Made by a program: the position numbers and the translations under genes. A stretch of DNA of 64,000 bases, from contig NZ_CP012676.1 of the NCBI RefSeq assembly GCF_001294575.1, positions 682,001-746,000 of the forward strand. The letters are read 5' to 3'. Shown here in pieces: positions 9,317 through 17,567 of the stretch (positions within the stretch are counted from its first letter, which is position 1; every line of letters begins with the position of its first letter). The notes below the pieces were generated by a model. The model was not told where the DNA came from and made no database searches. It worked only from the letters and a program-made list of their open reading frames with translations. Source of the stretch: Pseudomonas versuta. Its GTDB lineage: Bacteria > Pseudomonadota > Gammaproteobacteria > Pseudomonadales > Pseudomonadaceae.

Positions 9317-10135
9317 ATGGATATGCGTCAGATGAGCAGGCTGCTTGTGGGGTTGGTGTTTTTGCCCCTGCTGTCTGAGGCCGCGGGCAAGTGTGAGCGC
9401 CTGACCGTGACCGGTAGCCCGGATGCGCCGCCTTATCTGTGGCGTGACCCCGGTAATCCGGAGCATTTGATGGGTGCCAGTGCTGACCTGATGCAGCAAG
9501 CGGGTCAGGAGTTGGGTATCAAGGTTGAAGTGCTTTATGGCGGCAAGCGTTCCCAGGCTCAGGATGAAGTCCGGACTGGGCGCATGGACATGCTGCTGGA
9601 TGCGCCACTGACAGTGGCCGGGCTCTCTTCACTGGATTACATACATCCGCCTCTGGTGCGTAACGACTATTTGGTCTGGACCCTTAAAGATTCAACGCTG
9701 GCCTACGAAACGCCGGCCGATCTAAGCGGCCATGTAGGAGCTATCTCGGAAAAAGCCCGACCCACAGAGGCCTTCGATACATTTGCCCGGCATCAGTTAA
9801 CGCTCAAGCCTCAGCCGGGCCTGACTCAAGCTTTCCAGAAATTGCTGCTCGGGCAAGTCGACTATGTAGTGGCTGGCCGTTACGCGGGCATGGCCACGGC
9901 TCAAACCCTGGGCATTGCCGACGACGTGCTGGCGCATTCACAGCCGATTGATCAACCGGGGCTGTTTTTGGCGATTTCCCATGACTCGGCCTGCAATGAG
10001 CCCTGGTTGCGCGGACAGCTTGCCAAAAAGATGACAGAATTGCCCGCCTCCGGCCTGACCGAGGCAGCAGTGCAACGCAATCTGGAGCGGTGGAAAGCCC
10101 AGCTGCAACAACCGCTCAGCGCCCCAAAACAGTAG
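9317..10135 (+). CDS. Periplasmic solute-binding protein (SBP family 3)
   Basis: This 272-residue exported protein has a hydrophobic signal segment (LLVGLVFLPLLSEAAG) followed by a family 3 solute-binding fold. VTGSPDAPPYLWRD starts the mature domain and ADLMQQAGQELGIKVEVL follows. TGRMDMLLDAPLTV is the usual D/E-mapping region of this family. No ABC permease or ATPase genes are adjacent, so it may be an orphan receptor. The substrate, perhaps an amino acid, is unknown. Start ATG 9317 is chosen because GGAG lies nine bases upstream; a GTG at 9302 is in frame but less well placed. Confidence 0.8.
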   Translation: MDMRQMSRLLVGLVFLPLLSEAAGKCERLTVTGSPDAPPYLWRDPGNPEHLMGASADLMQQAGQELGIKVEVLYGGKRSQAQDEVRTGRMDMLLDAPLTVAGLSSLDYIHPPLVRNDYLVWTLKDSTLAYETPADLSGHVGAISEKARPTEAFDTFARHQLTLKPQPGLTQAFQKLLLGQVDYVVAGRYAGMATAQTLGIADDVLAHSQPIDQPGLFLAISHDSACNEPWLRGQLAKKMTELPASGLTEAAVQRNLERWKAQLQQPLSAPKQ

Positions 10136-10144
10136 GAATTCTTA

Positions 10145-10501
10145 GTGACATTGCGACCTTTTTTCGTCGCCCTGGCCGTTTTGGCTTTGGCGGGTTGTGC
10201 AGCCGATCCGGCGCCGAATGAACAATTGCGTTTGAGCGAGCAAGCTCTGGAACAAGCCAGGGCCGTAGGCGCAAGCACCGACGATACGGCTGAACTCAAG
10301 CAAGCCGAAAGCAAGTTGGCTCAGGCGCAGGCAGACATGCTCGATGAGTCCTACAAGGATGCGCGCATGCAGGCTGAACAGGCCGAGCTGGATGCCCGAC
10401 TGGCCGAGGCCCGGGTACTGACGCAAAAAAGCCAGGAGCAATTGAACGTGCTCAATACCCGCATTGCGCGTTTGCGCAAGCAGCTGGCGGAGGCCCAATG
10501 A
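10145..10501 (+). CDS. DUF4398-type lipoprotein
   Basis: This 118-residue small lipoprotein starts with GTG (AGGAA seven bases upstream). The lipobox LALAGC has its cysteine at residue 18, so the mature protein is probably anchored in the envelope. The rest is strongly helical and rich in A, E, Q and L, with a coiled-coil pattern (LKQAESKLAQAQAD, ARMQAEQAELDARLAEAR). Its stop overlaps the start of the next gene by four bases, which indicates translational coupling to the OmpA-like lipoprotein. The exact role is unknown. Confidence 0.8.
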   Translation: MTLRPFFVALAVLALAGCAADPAPNEQLRLSEQALEQARAVGASTDDTAELKQAESKLAQAQADMLDESYKDARMQAEQAELDARLAEARVLTQKSQEQLNVLNTRIARLRKQLAEAQ

Positions 10502-11313
10502 GCCTTAAATCTGCAGTTTTCAGTGGTGCGCTGTTGTCCGGTTGCATGAGCCTGGCCGGCTGTGCGGGGCACCACAACAGTGATCAGGTCCTGCAACAGG
10601 CCACCAGCGATTTTCAGGCGGTCAAAGAAGACAGCAACGTGCTGCGCATTGCGCCCAAGGATGTGATTCGCGCTGGCGAGTCGCTGGCGCGGGCTGATCG
10701 TTTGTCCTCCTACTGGGGCAGTGGCAACGATGTGGAGCATTACGCTTATCTGAGCCAGCGCTACAGCGAAATCGCCCGTGAACACACCCAGCAGGTACTG
10801 AACGAAGAGCGGGCCGCCAAGCTTGAACTGGAGCGTCAGCGTCTGCAATTGGCACTGCGTGAAGCCAAATTGTTGAGCGTTCAGCAGCAGGGTCAATGGC
10901 TGGAAGAACAGATCGTCAGCCTGGCCACGACTCAGACTGACCGTGGCTTGGTGATGACCCTGGGCGACGTGTTGTTCGATACTGGCGAGGCCGACCTGAA
11001 AAATTCTGCCAACCGTACGGTGCTTAAGCTGGTGCAGTTTCTGCAACTGAACCCAAAGCGTGTTGTACGAATTGAAGGCTACACCGACAGCACTGGCGGC
11101 AGTGATGACAACCTCAAGCTGTCCCTTGCGCGGGCACAGGCGGTGGCGGATGTGCTGATCGATCTGGGTATCGATGAAAAGCGTATCCAGGTGGAAGGTT
11201 ACGGCGATCAGTATCCGGTAGATGTGAACGCCACCGAGCGTGGTCGTGCACAAAATCGTCGCGTTGAAATCGTCTTCTCTGACGAAAAAGGTCAACTCGG
11301 CGCGGCTCGTTAA
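10498..11313 (+). CDS. OmpA-family lipoprotein with DUF4398-like N-terminus
   Basis: This 271-residue protein has a signal peptide ending in the lipobox LAGC (Cys22). A helical region of about 100 residues resembles the preceding DUF4398 protein. A C-terminal OmpA-like peptidoglycan-binding domain follows (about 155-265; VLFDTGEADLKNSANR, IEGYTDSTGGSDDN, LARAQAVADVLIDLGI, GRAQNRRVEI). It probably links the outer membrane to peptidoglycan. The ATGA overlap with the upstream gene makes them a two-gene operon. Confidence 0.88.
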   Translation: MSLKSAVFSGALLSGCMSLAGCAGHHNSDQVLQQATSDFQAVKEDSNVLRIAPKDVIRAGESLARADRLSSYWGSGNDVEHYAYLSQRYSEIAREHTQQVLNEERAAKLELERQRLQLALREAKLLSVQQQGQWLEEQIVSLATTQTDRGLVMTLGDVLFDTGEADLKNSANRTVLKLVQFLQLNPKRVVRIEGYTDSTGGSDDNLKLSLARAQAVADVLIDLGIDEKRIQVEGYGDQYPVDVNATERGRAQNRRVEIVFSDEKGQLGAAR

Positions 11314-11331
11314 TACACCTCTCAAGGGGCA

Positions 11332-11387
11332 CCTCGCGAACGTATCAACCCGGTTTGAATCCAGACTGGGTCGACAGCATCGCGAGG
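11332..11387. repeat. Imperfect inverted repeat, REP-like
   Basis: CCTCGCGA (11332-11339) and TCGCGAGG (11380-11387) pair over a 40-base centre. The flanking text GCCCGCTCGCTCCTGC resembles half of a Pseudomonas REP. It sits just after the OmpA-like gene. Confidence 0.4.
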
Positions 11388-11425
11388 CCCGCTCGCTCCT
11401 GCATAAGTTCACTCGCTATCCTCAG

Positions 11426-11493
11426 CTGTACCCATACAGTTAAACCTTCTGCGCACTGTACCGCTGATGTGGGTGACAACTGTGCCCGTACAC
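11426..11493. promoter_or_regulatory. Repeated CTGTA-type motifs upstream of the MocR gene
   Basis: CTGTA-CCCA-TACAG (11426-11439) is a palindrome. ACTGTACCGC follows at about 11455, and GTG-CCCGTA-CAC at 11482-11493 is a related palindrome. MocR/GabR regulators usually bind repeated sites just upstream of their own gene, so these are candidate autoregulatory operators; the link is inferred. Confidence 0.4.
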
Positions 11494-11569
11494 TTCTAAA
11501 CTGTTCCGGTTATTGCTCTCAAGAACATGCTCTTCATAAAAATAATGCCTGAACATCGAGTGCTGCGAC

Positions 11570-13009
11570 ATGACCAACCTCTTGCTCTATCAACGTATCG
11601 CTCAGCAGCTGGCTGAAGATATCCGGCGCGGTGTGTATCAGCCGGGCGAACGGGTACCCTCGGTGCGCAAGATGAGTTCGCAGCTCAATGTCAGTCACGC
11701 GACGGTGTTGCAGGCTTACGCCAACCTTGAAGATCAGGGCTTGATCAGGGCGCGTCCGCAGTCTGGTTATTACGTGCACCAGACCCCCGCGTTGACGGCA
11801 CCTACCCCCGATATTGCCCGGGTAGAACGTCCAGGGCTGGTTACCCGCAGCAGTATCATTCAGCAAGTGCTGGTTGAGTCGCGCCGCGAAGGGGTGTTTC
11901 CGCTCGGGGCTGCAGTGCCCAGCGTCGACTATTTGCCGGTGCGGGCATTGCATCAGCAATTGGCCAAGGTCACGCGCTTCCATAGCCCTCGGGCATTCAG
12001 CTACATGTTCAGTCCGGGCTTTGAGCCGCTGCGCCGCCAGGTTGCGATCCGCATGCGCGACGCCGGGGTTGTGGTTGATCCCTCAGAGGTGATCATCACT
12101 CACGGTTGTGTCGATGCCCTGCAAATGTCGCTGCGCACGCTGACCCGCCCAGGCGATCTGATTGCCGCAGAATCACCTACCTATTACGGGCTGCTGCAGC
12201 TTGCCGACTTGCTGGGTCTGAAAGTGATCGAAATTCCCAGCGACCCTGCTACCGGCATGAGTCTTGAGGCCTTGCAACTGGCGGCCAATCAATGGTCGAT
12301 CAAAGCCCTGGTCCTGACCACCCGCCTGAGCAACCCTCTGGGTGGCACCATGCCCGAAGAGCGGCAAAAACAGTTGCTGCGCCTGGCCTCGGACTTTGAT
12401 ATTCAGATTGTTGAAGATGACATTTATGGCGAGCTGATGTTCGAAGTCGGTCGCACCAAGGCTTTGAAGGCCTATGACCGTCTGGATCGAGTGATTTATT
12501 GCTCCAGTTTCTCTAAAACCTTGTCGCCGGGTGTGAGAATCGGCTGGATGATCGCCGGTAAATTCCAGCAGGAAATCCAGCGCCTGCAAACGTTCACCAC
12601 TCATTCGGCATGCAGTGTCACGCAGATGGGGGTAGCGGCCTACCTTGAAAACGGCGGATACGATCGCCATTTGCGCTTTATCCGTCAGGAGTACCGCAAG
12701 AATCTCAGCGCGTTTCAGCTGGCGGTTCAGCAGCACTTTCCGGAAGGCACGCAAATGTCGCGCCCCAGTGGCGGTTTCATTTTGTGGGTCAGCTTGCCGG
12801 GGCGGGTCAATACCCAGGAGCTGCATGTCCGCGCGCTGCAACAGGGTATCAGTATCGCGCCGGGGCTTATTTTCAGTAATACCGAGCAGTTTAACCACTG
12901 CATCCGCCTTAACTGCGCATTACCCTGGAACCGCGAGGCCGAGCGGGCCGTGATGACGCTGGGCATGCTGGCAAGTCAGCTTTGTATGGAGACGGCAAGC
13001 CTCTATTAA
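11570..13009 (+). CDS. MocR-type regulator: GntR DNA-binding domain fused to aminotransferase-like domain
   Basis: This 479-residue protein begins with a GntR winged helix (residues 1-70; YQPGERVPSVRKMSSQLNVSHATVLQAYANLEDQGLI). The rest is a fold-type I PLP aminotransferase domain (about 110-470). The Schiff-base lysine is K316 in SSFSKTLSPGVRIGW, and SPTYYGLLQL and VEDDIYGELMFE are further PLP-fold landmarks. MocR proteins act as PLP-dependent transcription regulators rather than enzymes. No aminotransferase or PLP pathway gene is adjacent, so the regulon cannot be guessed. Confidence 0.88.
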   Translation: MTNLLLYQRIAQQLAEDIRRGVYQPGERVPSVRKMSSQLNVSHATVLQAYANLEDQGLIRARPQSGYYVHQTPALTAPTPDIARVERPGLVTRSSIIQQVLVESRREGVFPLGAAVPSVDYLPVRALHQQLAKVTRFHSPRAFSYMFSPGFEPLRRQVAIRMRDAGVVVDPSEVIITHGCVDALQMSLRTLTRPGDLIAAESPTYYGLLQLADLLGLKVIEIPSDPATGMSLEALQLAANQWSIKALVLTTRLSNPLGGTMPEERQKQLLRLASDFDIQIVEDDIYGELMFEVGRTKALKAYDRLDRVIYCSSFSKTLSPGVRIGWMIAGKFQQEIQRLQTFTTHSACSVTQMGVAAYLENGGYDRHLRFIRQEYRKNLSAFQLAVQQHFPEGTQMSRPSGGFILWVSLPGRVNTQELHVRALQQGISIAPGLIFSNTEQFNHCIRLNCALPWNREAERAVMTLGMLASQLCMETASLY

Positions 13010-13112
13010 TGAGTGAATACGGCTGCCGAAATGACCATTAAGTCACAATGGACTTGTCACTCTGGTACTAAAGCGCCAGCATATGCACCTCAACCGTTAA
13101 AGCTGTGGAGTT

Positions 13113-13583
13113 ATGAAAGCGACATTTAGTGTGGGGCTTATATTGATGGGCGTGTTGGCTGCGTTCAACGCGGGCGCGGCAACTGCCGTTCAGGCACAGC
13201 CGCAAACATCCACTGCGAAGCCGCACACTGCCAGTTCCACAGCGAAGCCTGCGGCTGCCAGGCAAGCCCCGACAAAAAAGCGTGCGCCCATTGCGTCCAA
13301 ATCCAGGTCTGCGCATGAAATTGCGCAAAAGCGCTTGCCCGCCGCCAAACTTGATTTGAGCCTGCCGCCCGACATGGTCAGCCAGCTCCGGCCTCTGGGT
13401 ACCATTCCCATGCCTGCGCACAAGCCGCTACTGCCAAATATGTTTGGCGAAAAGCCCGAGCATGAAAGTCCTTTTCAACTGAACGGACGTCTGCTCAGCA
13501 ATGAGATGGGGCTGCCATTGCGCAATGAAGCACGCCAGAATGAAATCGACGGCGCCGCGCTTGAGTTTGAATTCAAACAATAA
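13113..13583 (+). CDS. Exported protein of unknown function
   Basis: This is a 156-residue protein I do not recognise. It has a signal peptide (FSVGLILMGVLAAFNAGAATA). A low-complexity A/T/K/P-rich linker follows to about residue 70. The more conserved-looking C-terminal part holds LDLSLPPDMVSQLRP, PLLPNMFGEKPEHESPF and LNGRLLSNEMGLPLRNEAR. GGAG precedes ATG at good spacing. The layout suggests a periplasmic or surface protein. The gene appears to be transcribed alone. Confidence 0.75.
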   Translation: MKATFSVGLILMGVLAAFNAGAATAVQAQPQTSTAKPHTASSTAKPAAARQAPTKKRAPIASKSRSAHEIAQKRLPAAKLDLSLPPDMVSQLRPLGTIPMPAHKPLLPNMFGEKPEHESPFQLNGRLLSNEMGLPLRNEARQNEIDGAALEFEFKQ

Positions 13584-13629
13584 GCGCCGAATGCACCGTC
13601 TTCGATTTTATTGAGGCAAACTTAAAAAC

Positions 13630-13666
13630 TGACTGTTCAGTCACGATCATTTCTGCTGAACGGTCA
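13630..13666 (+). terminator. Possible terminator hairpin
   Basis: TGACTGTTCAG (13630-13640) pairs with CTGAACGGTCA (13656-13666), an 11-bp stem with one G-T pair. A short AATTT follows. It could end the exported-protein gene. Confidence 0.4.
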
Positions 13667-13740
13667 ATTTCAAACGCCCGTTCCAGCGAGTACTATCCCT
13701 TGTCATCAACGCACTTTGCCCCGAATGAGGAGCTAACGTC

Positions 13741-13995
13741 ATGAACTGCCGTGAAGGCTGTGGCGCTTGCTGTATAGCCCCTTCCATCAGTACACCGCTA
13801 CCCGGCATGCCCCATGGCAAACCTGCCGGGGAACGCTGCCTGCATCTTTCTGTCGACTACTTGTGCGGTTTGTTCGGCCAGCCCGAGCGTCCGGCCGTGT
13901 GTGGTGCTTTTCAGGCCGACATCGAGGTTTGTGGCAGCAGTCAGGCAGAAGCCATCAAGCTGATCGGCTGGTGGGAGCGGATGACTGCGGCTTAG
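13741..13995 (+). CDS. YkgJ-family cysteine cluster protein
   Basis: This 84-residue protein opens with CREGCGACC, the zinc- or iron-binding cysteine cluster of the YkgJ family. Further cysteines lie in AGERCLHLS, DYLCGLFG and PAVCGAFQ, giving the usual CxxxCxxCC...C...C...C pattern. GAGGAG stands just before the start. The molecular role of the family is not established. Confidence 0.88.
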   Translation: MNCREGCGACCIAPSISTPLPGMPHGKPAGERCLHLSVDYLCGLFGQPERPAVCGAFQADIEVCGSSQAEAIKLIGWWERMTAA

Positions 13996-14042
13996 TGTGT
14001 TTTTGTTCAGTGAGCTGACCTTCAACAATAAGGAATAAGACA

Positions 14043-14648
14043 ATGGGTTCGTTGCATCGAGTGGCATTGGCGTGTGGTTTGAGTGTACTGCTGGTGGGTG
14101 TGGCCCAGGCAGAAGACTGGAAAGTTGCGAAAAATGAGGACGGTATCAAGGTCTCGTTGAGTGAAGTTCCCGGGTCTCAGTACAAGGCCTACCAGGGGGT
14201 GACCACCATCAAGGCACCTCTTGCCAAAATCAGTGCTTTGCAAGAAAACGCGGCGGGCGCCTGTGCCTGGATCCACGAATGCAAAACGCAAAAGCTGCTC
14301 AAGCATGAAGGCGATCAGAGCTGGACTTACACCCAGTTCAATACCCCTTGGCCGGTTACCCCTCGCGACTCGGTACTGCTGGTCACTTCGAGTGTTGGGG
14401 CCGATGGCACCCTGACGCGTGCCTTGAAAGGCCTGCCGACTTACATCCCGGAAGAAAAAGGCTTCGTTCGGGTGGCTCAGGTCGACGGGTTCTGGAAAAT
14501 GGTCCCTAAAGGCGACAACCTCACAGAAGTCACTTACCAGGTGCACACCGAGCCGGGTGGCAGTGTGCCTTCCTGGTTGGCCAACAAGTTTGTGGTAGAT
14601 GCGCCTTTCAATACCCTCAAAGCGCTTCGCGAGCGCGCCGAGAAGTAA
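14043..14648 (+). CDS. Exported START-domain protein
   Basis: This 201-residue protein has a signal peptide (VALACGLSVLLVGVAQAED), so it is likely periplasmic. The mature part is a START-like lipid-binding fold. WKVAKNEDGIKVSLSEVPGSQYKAYQG opens it, NTPWPVTPRDSVLL is the conserved central strand, and DGFWKMVPKG with the C-terminal helix LANKFVVDAPFNTLKALRERAE closes it. The ligand is unknown; a hydrophobic molecule is expected for the fold. Confidence 0.85.
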   Translation: MGSLHRVALACGLSVLLVGVAQAEDWKVAKNEDGIKVSLSEVPGSQYKAYQGVTTIKAPLAKISALQENAAGACAWIHECKTQKLLKHEGDQSWTYTQFNTPWPVTPRDSVLLVTSSVGADGTLTRALKGLPTYIPEEKGFVRVAQVDGFWKMVPKGDNLTEVTYQVHTEPGGSVPSWLANKFVVDAPFNTLKALRERAEK

Positions 14649-14913
14649 AAGAGCCCGTTGCCTGGTTCCTGGACAGCGCATCTGTTCAGGTGCCGGGTGA
14701 GGACGTGCAAGTCTTTGACGGTCAAAAAAAATCCGGCTATTTCAATCTTCCCCTCTTGGCAGTCATTGCACGGCGGGGCTACTCTTCAACCGGACCAGCG
14801 AAGTAATCGACTGGCTCTGATCTTGTTCGCTACATGCTTATTACTCTCTGTCACGGCCAACCAGTTGCCGGCAGGGAGCGCTGAATGTCTATCCATTGCG
14901 AGGAGGACGTTTC

Positions 14914-15255
14914 ATGAGCACAGCCCATCAAGAAGACCTCAGCAGCTATGTGCTGCGCCGCATGAAAGAAGGCGGCTTTGATTTTTCCCGCATCCATCCC
15001 ATTGAGTTTTACGCAATCTTCCCGGACGAGGAGCGGGCGCGCAGAGCAGCAGGAAAATTTTGTGGTGAATCCCTGAATGCCCAGATCAACGTACGTGATG
15101 ACGGTGCCTGGAATCTGGAATTGAGCAAAGTGATGTACGCCACCTACGGTGGTATTGGTGATTTTGAACAGGACTTCGAAGCGGTGGTTGTACCCCTGGG
15201 CGGGATTATTGAAGGCTGGGGCGTCAAGCAGGAGGTGCGTGGCCTGCTAAATTGA
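14914..15255 (+). CDS. RraB-domain protein (RNase E inhibitor RraB family)
   Basis: This is a 114-residue acidic protein. FDFSRIHPIEFYAIFPDEERARRAA and the ending TYGGIGDFEQDFEAVVVPLGGIIEGWGV are typical of the RraB/ferredoxin-like fold, in which RraB binds and inhibits RNase E. The family also has many members of unknown function, so inhibition of RNase E is not shown here. ATG 14914 is chosen because a perfect AGGAGG lies eight bases upstream. Confidence 0.8.
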   Translation: MSTAHQEDLSSYVLRRMKEGGFDFSRIHPIEFYAIFPDEERARRAAGKFCGESLNAQINVRDDGAWNLELSKVMYATYGGIGDFEQDFEAVVVPLGGIIEGWGVKQEVRGLLN

Positions 15256-15271
15256 GTCAAGTTTAATGAGT

Positions 15272-15307
15272 TAACGGCTGGCCTCTGGGCTGGCCGTTCT
15301 GGTTTTA
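15272..15307 (+). terminator. Probable terminator of the RraB-domain gene
   Basis: AACGGCTGGCC (15272-15282) pairs with GGCTGGCCGTT with two G-T pairs around a TCTG loop. CTGGTTTTA follows. Confidence 0.55.
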
Positions 15308-15354
15308 GCGGTCTGCATTGCGCGTGTGTCGCGAGCGCGAGCAAGTCTTTGTTC

Positions 15355-16161
15355 TCAAGAGTTCACTTTGCGCGTCGTCATGTGCTGCAAATACTGGATC
15401 AACAGTTCCAGTTCATTGTCAGGTAACACAGTTGGCGAAAACCCGGGCATGCGCGCCTGTGGCCACTGCCGCAGGCTTTGCGGGTCCCGGATGTAGTGCT
15501 TGAGAAAGTCGGCAGCAAAATATTCGGTCGGATTGTATGGAATGTTCAGGTCGGGACCGAACTGAGCATCGCCGGCACCATTGAGGCGATGACAGGCCAG
15601 GCAGTTCTTTTGAAACAGTACAAAACCCTGATTGACCGATGAATCCTTGGGCAGGGCTGGGTCCGGGCGCAATGCCGGGAAGCGTTCGGCAACCGGCAGT
15701 TGGCGTTTAAAACTGACCACCTGGAAAGGCCATTGTTCGGGGCTGATATGGCTGGCTTGAGGGTCGGTCCACACCAGGTAAAAAGGCCCCGCACTGGGTT
15801 TTCCCTTGCCCAGCGGTGGCCAGGGGTGAGCGGGGTCTTCAATTGCCAGCCAGGCTTTTGCACCGTTCTGGTTGAGCAATGGGGCTGCGGCGAGTTCTGC
15901 GGCAAAACCATCCAGCGCGACCGCTTGCAGGTGGTCATCGGGCTTTATGCCTTCAAGCAGGGTGGCCAGTGGAATAGCGCGATAGGTCATGTTGCGCTTG
16001 TAAGAAACATCATCAGTTATATGCAGAGTTTGCGCCGCCGGATGATGCAATAGCTCGGCGGTTTGCCAACTGCGGCTGCCGCTGCCGGACTCGACTGTGA
16101 GTTGAGCAGCGCAAGCCGGCAGGCTGATTAAGAAAACGATGAAGAGAGTCAGTGATTTCAA
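15355..16161 (-). CDS. Periplasmic mono-heme cytochrome c with N-terminal oxidoreductase-like domain
   Basis: This 268-residue protein starts with a signal peptide (SLTLFIVFLISLPACAA). Residues 20-165 form a domain without heme that looks like the small molybdopterin-oxidoreductase-type domain (VSYKRNMTYRAIPLATLLEG, GPFYLVWTDP). A class I cytochrome c domain follows with CLACH at 187-191 and probable axial Met238 in ARMPGF. It is probably a periplasmic electron carrier or a subunit of a larger oxidoreductase. A small membrane-peptide gene lies 64 bases upstream on the same strand. Confidence 0.82.
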   Translation of the reverse strand: MKSLTLFIVFLISLPACAAQLTVESGSGSRSWQTAELLHHPAAQTLHITDDVSYKRNMTYRAIPLATLLEGIKPDDHLQAVALDGFAAELAAAPLLNQNGAKAWLAIEDPAHPWPPLGKGKPSAGPFYLVWTDPQASHISPEQWPFQVVSFKRQLPVAERFPALRPDPALPKDSSVNQGFVLFQKNCLACHRLNGAGDAQFGPDLNIPYNPTEYFAADFLKHYIRDPQSLRQWPQARMPGFSPTVLPDNELELLIQYLQHMTTRKVNS

Positions 16162-16225
16162 TGGGGATGCTGTTCTGTTGTGATCGACGGGCCGTGTACC
16201 ACTGGCCCGAACTGAAGGCGATACC

Positions 16226-16321
16226 TTAGCCTATTACCTTGGTGAGGTTGGGCAAAATCAGGAGCAAGGTGGTGGCGAAGAGAATAAGCCCGGCCTGGCG
16301 TACTTTCGTATATTTGAACAT
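16226..16321 (-). CDS. Small single-pass membrane protein, 31 residues
   Basis: ATG (complement of 16319-16321) to TAA (complement of 16226-16228). The peptide has a basic start (MFKYTKVRQ), a hydrophobic helix of about 16 residues (LILFATTLLLILP), and a short tail (NLTKVIG). AAGGCAGG lies six bases upstream as Shine-Dalgarno. It stands 64 bases before the cytochrome c gene on the same strand. It looks like a real small protein, possibly an accessory of that cytochrome, but homologs are not known to me. Confidence 0.55.
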   Translation of the reverse strand: MFKYTKVRQAGLILFATTLLLILPNLTKVIG

Positions 16322-16743
16322 GGCGACCTGCCTTTTTTTGTTATTCCTGGGCGGCGATGCGGAAAGACAAGGGCGCAATTAATTGAAAGCGCCTTATCCG
16401 TCGACAAAGTTAACCTTAGAGGCCACATAACATATGGCTTAGAACCCTTTTACATCATCCATATAAATTAGGTTTCTAAAACGCTATTAGACTTGCTGTG
16501 CTCGCTCTGTCAGGCCATTGCTAGACGCAGTGGGCTCATAGGTATCGCTAACTATTAGTACCCTACCGTTCGTCAGGGAGCCTGATTAAGGCACCATCGT
16601 CCGACCGCATCCGGTGCCGGGCCGTGGCGTCATTGCTCGCCATGGGGCAGGTCGGCGTTGAGTGCTTGCCTTGAAATACTGTTCAAGGCAGGCTCTGTCG
16701 AGTTGCAATCATCTCTATCGCCTTTTTCGTGCCAGGTACTTTT
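16322..16743. other. Intergenic region between divergent genes
   Basis: These 422 bases are AT-rich near 16375-16560. The segment near the right gene contains the hairpins at 16592-16618 (GCACC...GGTGC) and 16667-16690. No gene is seen. Confidence 0.5.
16667..16690. promoter_or_regulatory. Perfect inverted repeat before the amidotransferase gene
   Basis: TGCCTTGAA (16667-16675) and TTCAAGGCA (16682-16690) are perfect 9-bp arms around six bases. They lie 53 bases upstream of ATG 16744. It could be an operator or leader hairpin. Confidence 0.45.
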
Positions 16744-17472
16744 ATGTCGCTACGCATCTGCATTCTGGAAACCGACATTTTGCGTCCAGAGTTTGTTGAT
16801 CAATATCAAGGTTATGGCCAGATGTTCAAACATCTGTTCTCCCAGCAGCCTATTGCTGCGCAATTCAGCATCTTTAACGTAATGAATGGCGAGTACCCGT
16901 CAGACGATCAAAGCTTTGATGCGTATCTGGTTACCGGCAGCAAAGCGGACTCTTTCGGCACTGATCCATGGATCCAGACGCTGAAAACCTATTTGCTGAC
17001 CCGTTTTGAGCGTGGTGACAAATTACTCGGCGTCTGTTTTGGTCACCAGTTGTTGGCGTTGCTGCTGGGGGGCAAGAGTGAGCGCGCTACCCAGGGCTGG
17101 GGCGTCGGTACTCATCAGTACAAACTGGCCGCCAGTGCGCCGTGGATGAGCCCGGCTATCGAAGACCTCACATTATTGATCAGCCATCAGGATCAAGTGA
17201 CCGCCTTGCCGCAGAACGCCACGGTAATTGCGTCCAGCGACTTTTGCCCGTTTGCCGCCTATCACATCAATGATCAAGTGCTGTGCTTTCAGGGGCACCC
17301 CGAGTTCATTCATGACTACTCACGGGCCTTGCTCAATCTGCGTCAGGAGAGTCTGGGGGAGCAGATATACAGCACCGGGATCACCAGCCTGGAACTCGAC
17401 CATCACGGTCGTACAGTTGCCGAGTGGATGATGCGTTTTGTCTCGCACAAACCCCAGGCTGAATCGGCATAA
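16744..17472 (+). CDS. Class I glutamine amidotransferase-like protein
   Basis: This 242-residue single-domain protein has the GATase1 catalytic triad: nucleophile C98 in GVCFGHQ, and H185/E187 in QGHPEF. It resembles stand-alone GMP-synthase-like amidotransferases (gamma-glutamyl hydrolase or YfeJ-like), not the long synthetases. The acceptor substrate cannot be read from sequence. ATG 16744 has AGGT upstream. Confidence 0.85.
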   Translation: MSLRICILETDILRPEFVDQYQGYGQMFKHLFSQQPIAAQFSIFNVMNGEYPSDDQSFDAYLVTGSKADSFGTDPWIQTLKTYLLTRFERGDKLLGVCFGHQLLALLLGGKSERATQGWGVGTHQYKLAASAPWMSPAIEDLTLLISHQDQVTALPQNATVIASSDFCPFAAYHINDQVLCFQGHPEFIHDYSRALLNLRQESLGEQIYSTGITSLELDHHGRTVAEWMMRFVSHKPQAESA

Positions 17473-17473
17473 C

Positions 17474-17567
17474 TCACAAGCACCGCAGCCGCGGCCCTGC
17501 TCGCGATGGCATCATCGGCGCGAAGCCGCGGTGCCAGTCTCGCGGGCAAGGGTAGCGAGGCTTGTGA
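17474..17567. repeat. REP-like element with flanking inverted repeat
   Basis: An outer pair TCACAAGC (17474-17481) / GCTTGTGA (17560-17567) encloses an inner pair GCACCGCAGCCGCGGC and GAAGCCGCGGTGC with GCTCGCGATGGCATCATCG between. It fills the space between the convergent amidotransferase and CorA genes. Confidence 0.7.

Noticed and set aside
10351..11412. 353-codon minus-strand frame over the OmpA-like gene
   Set aside because: Shadow of a well-supported lipoprotein gene.
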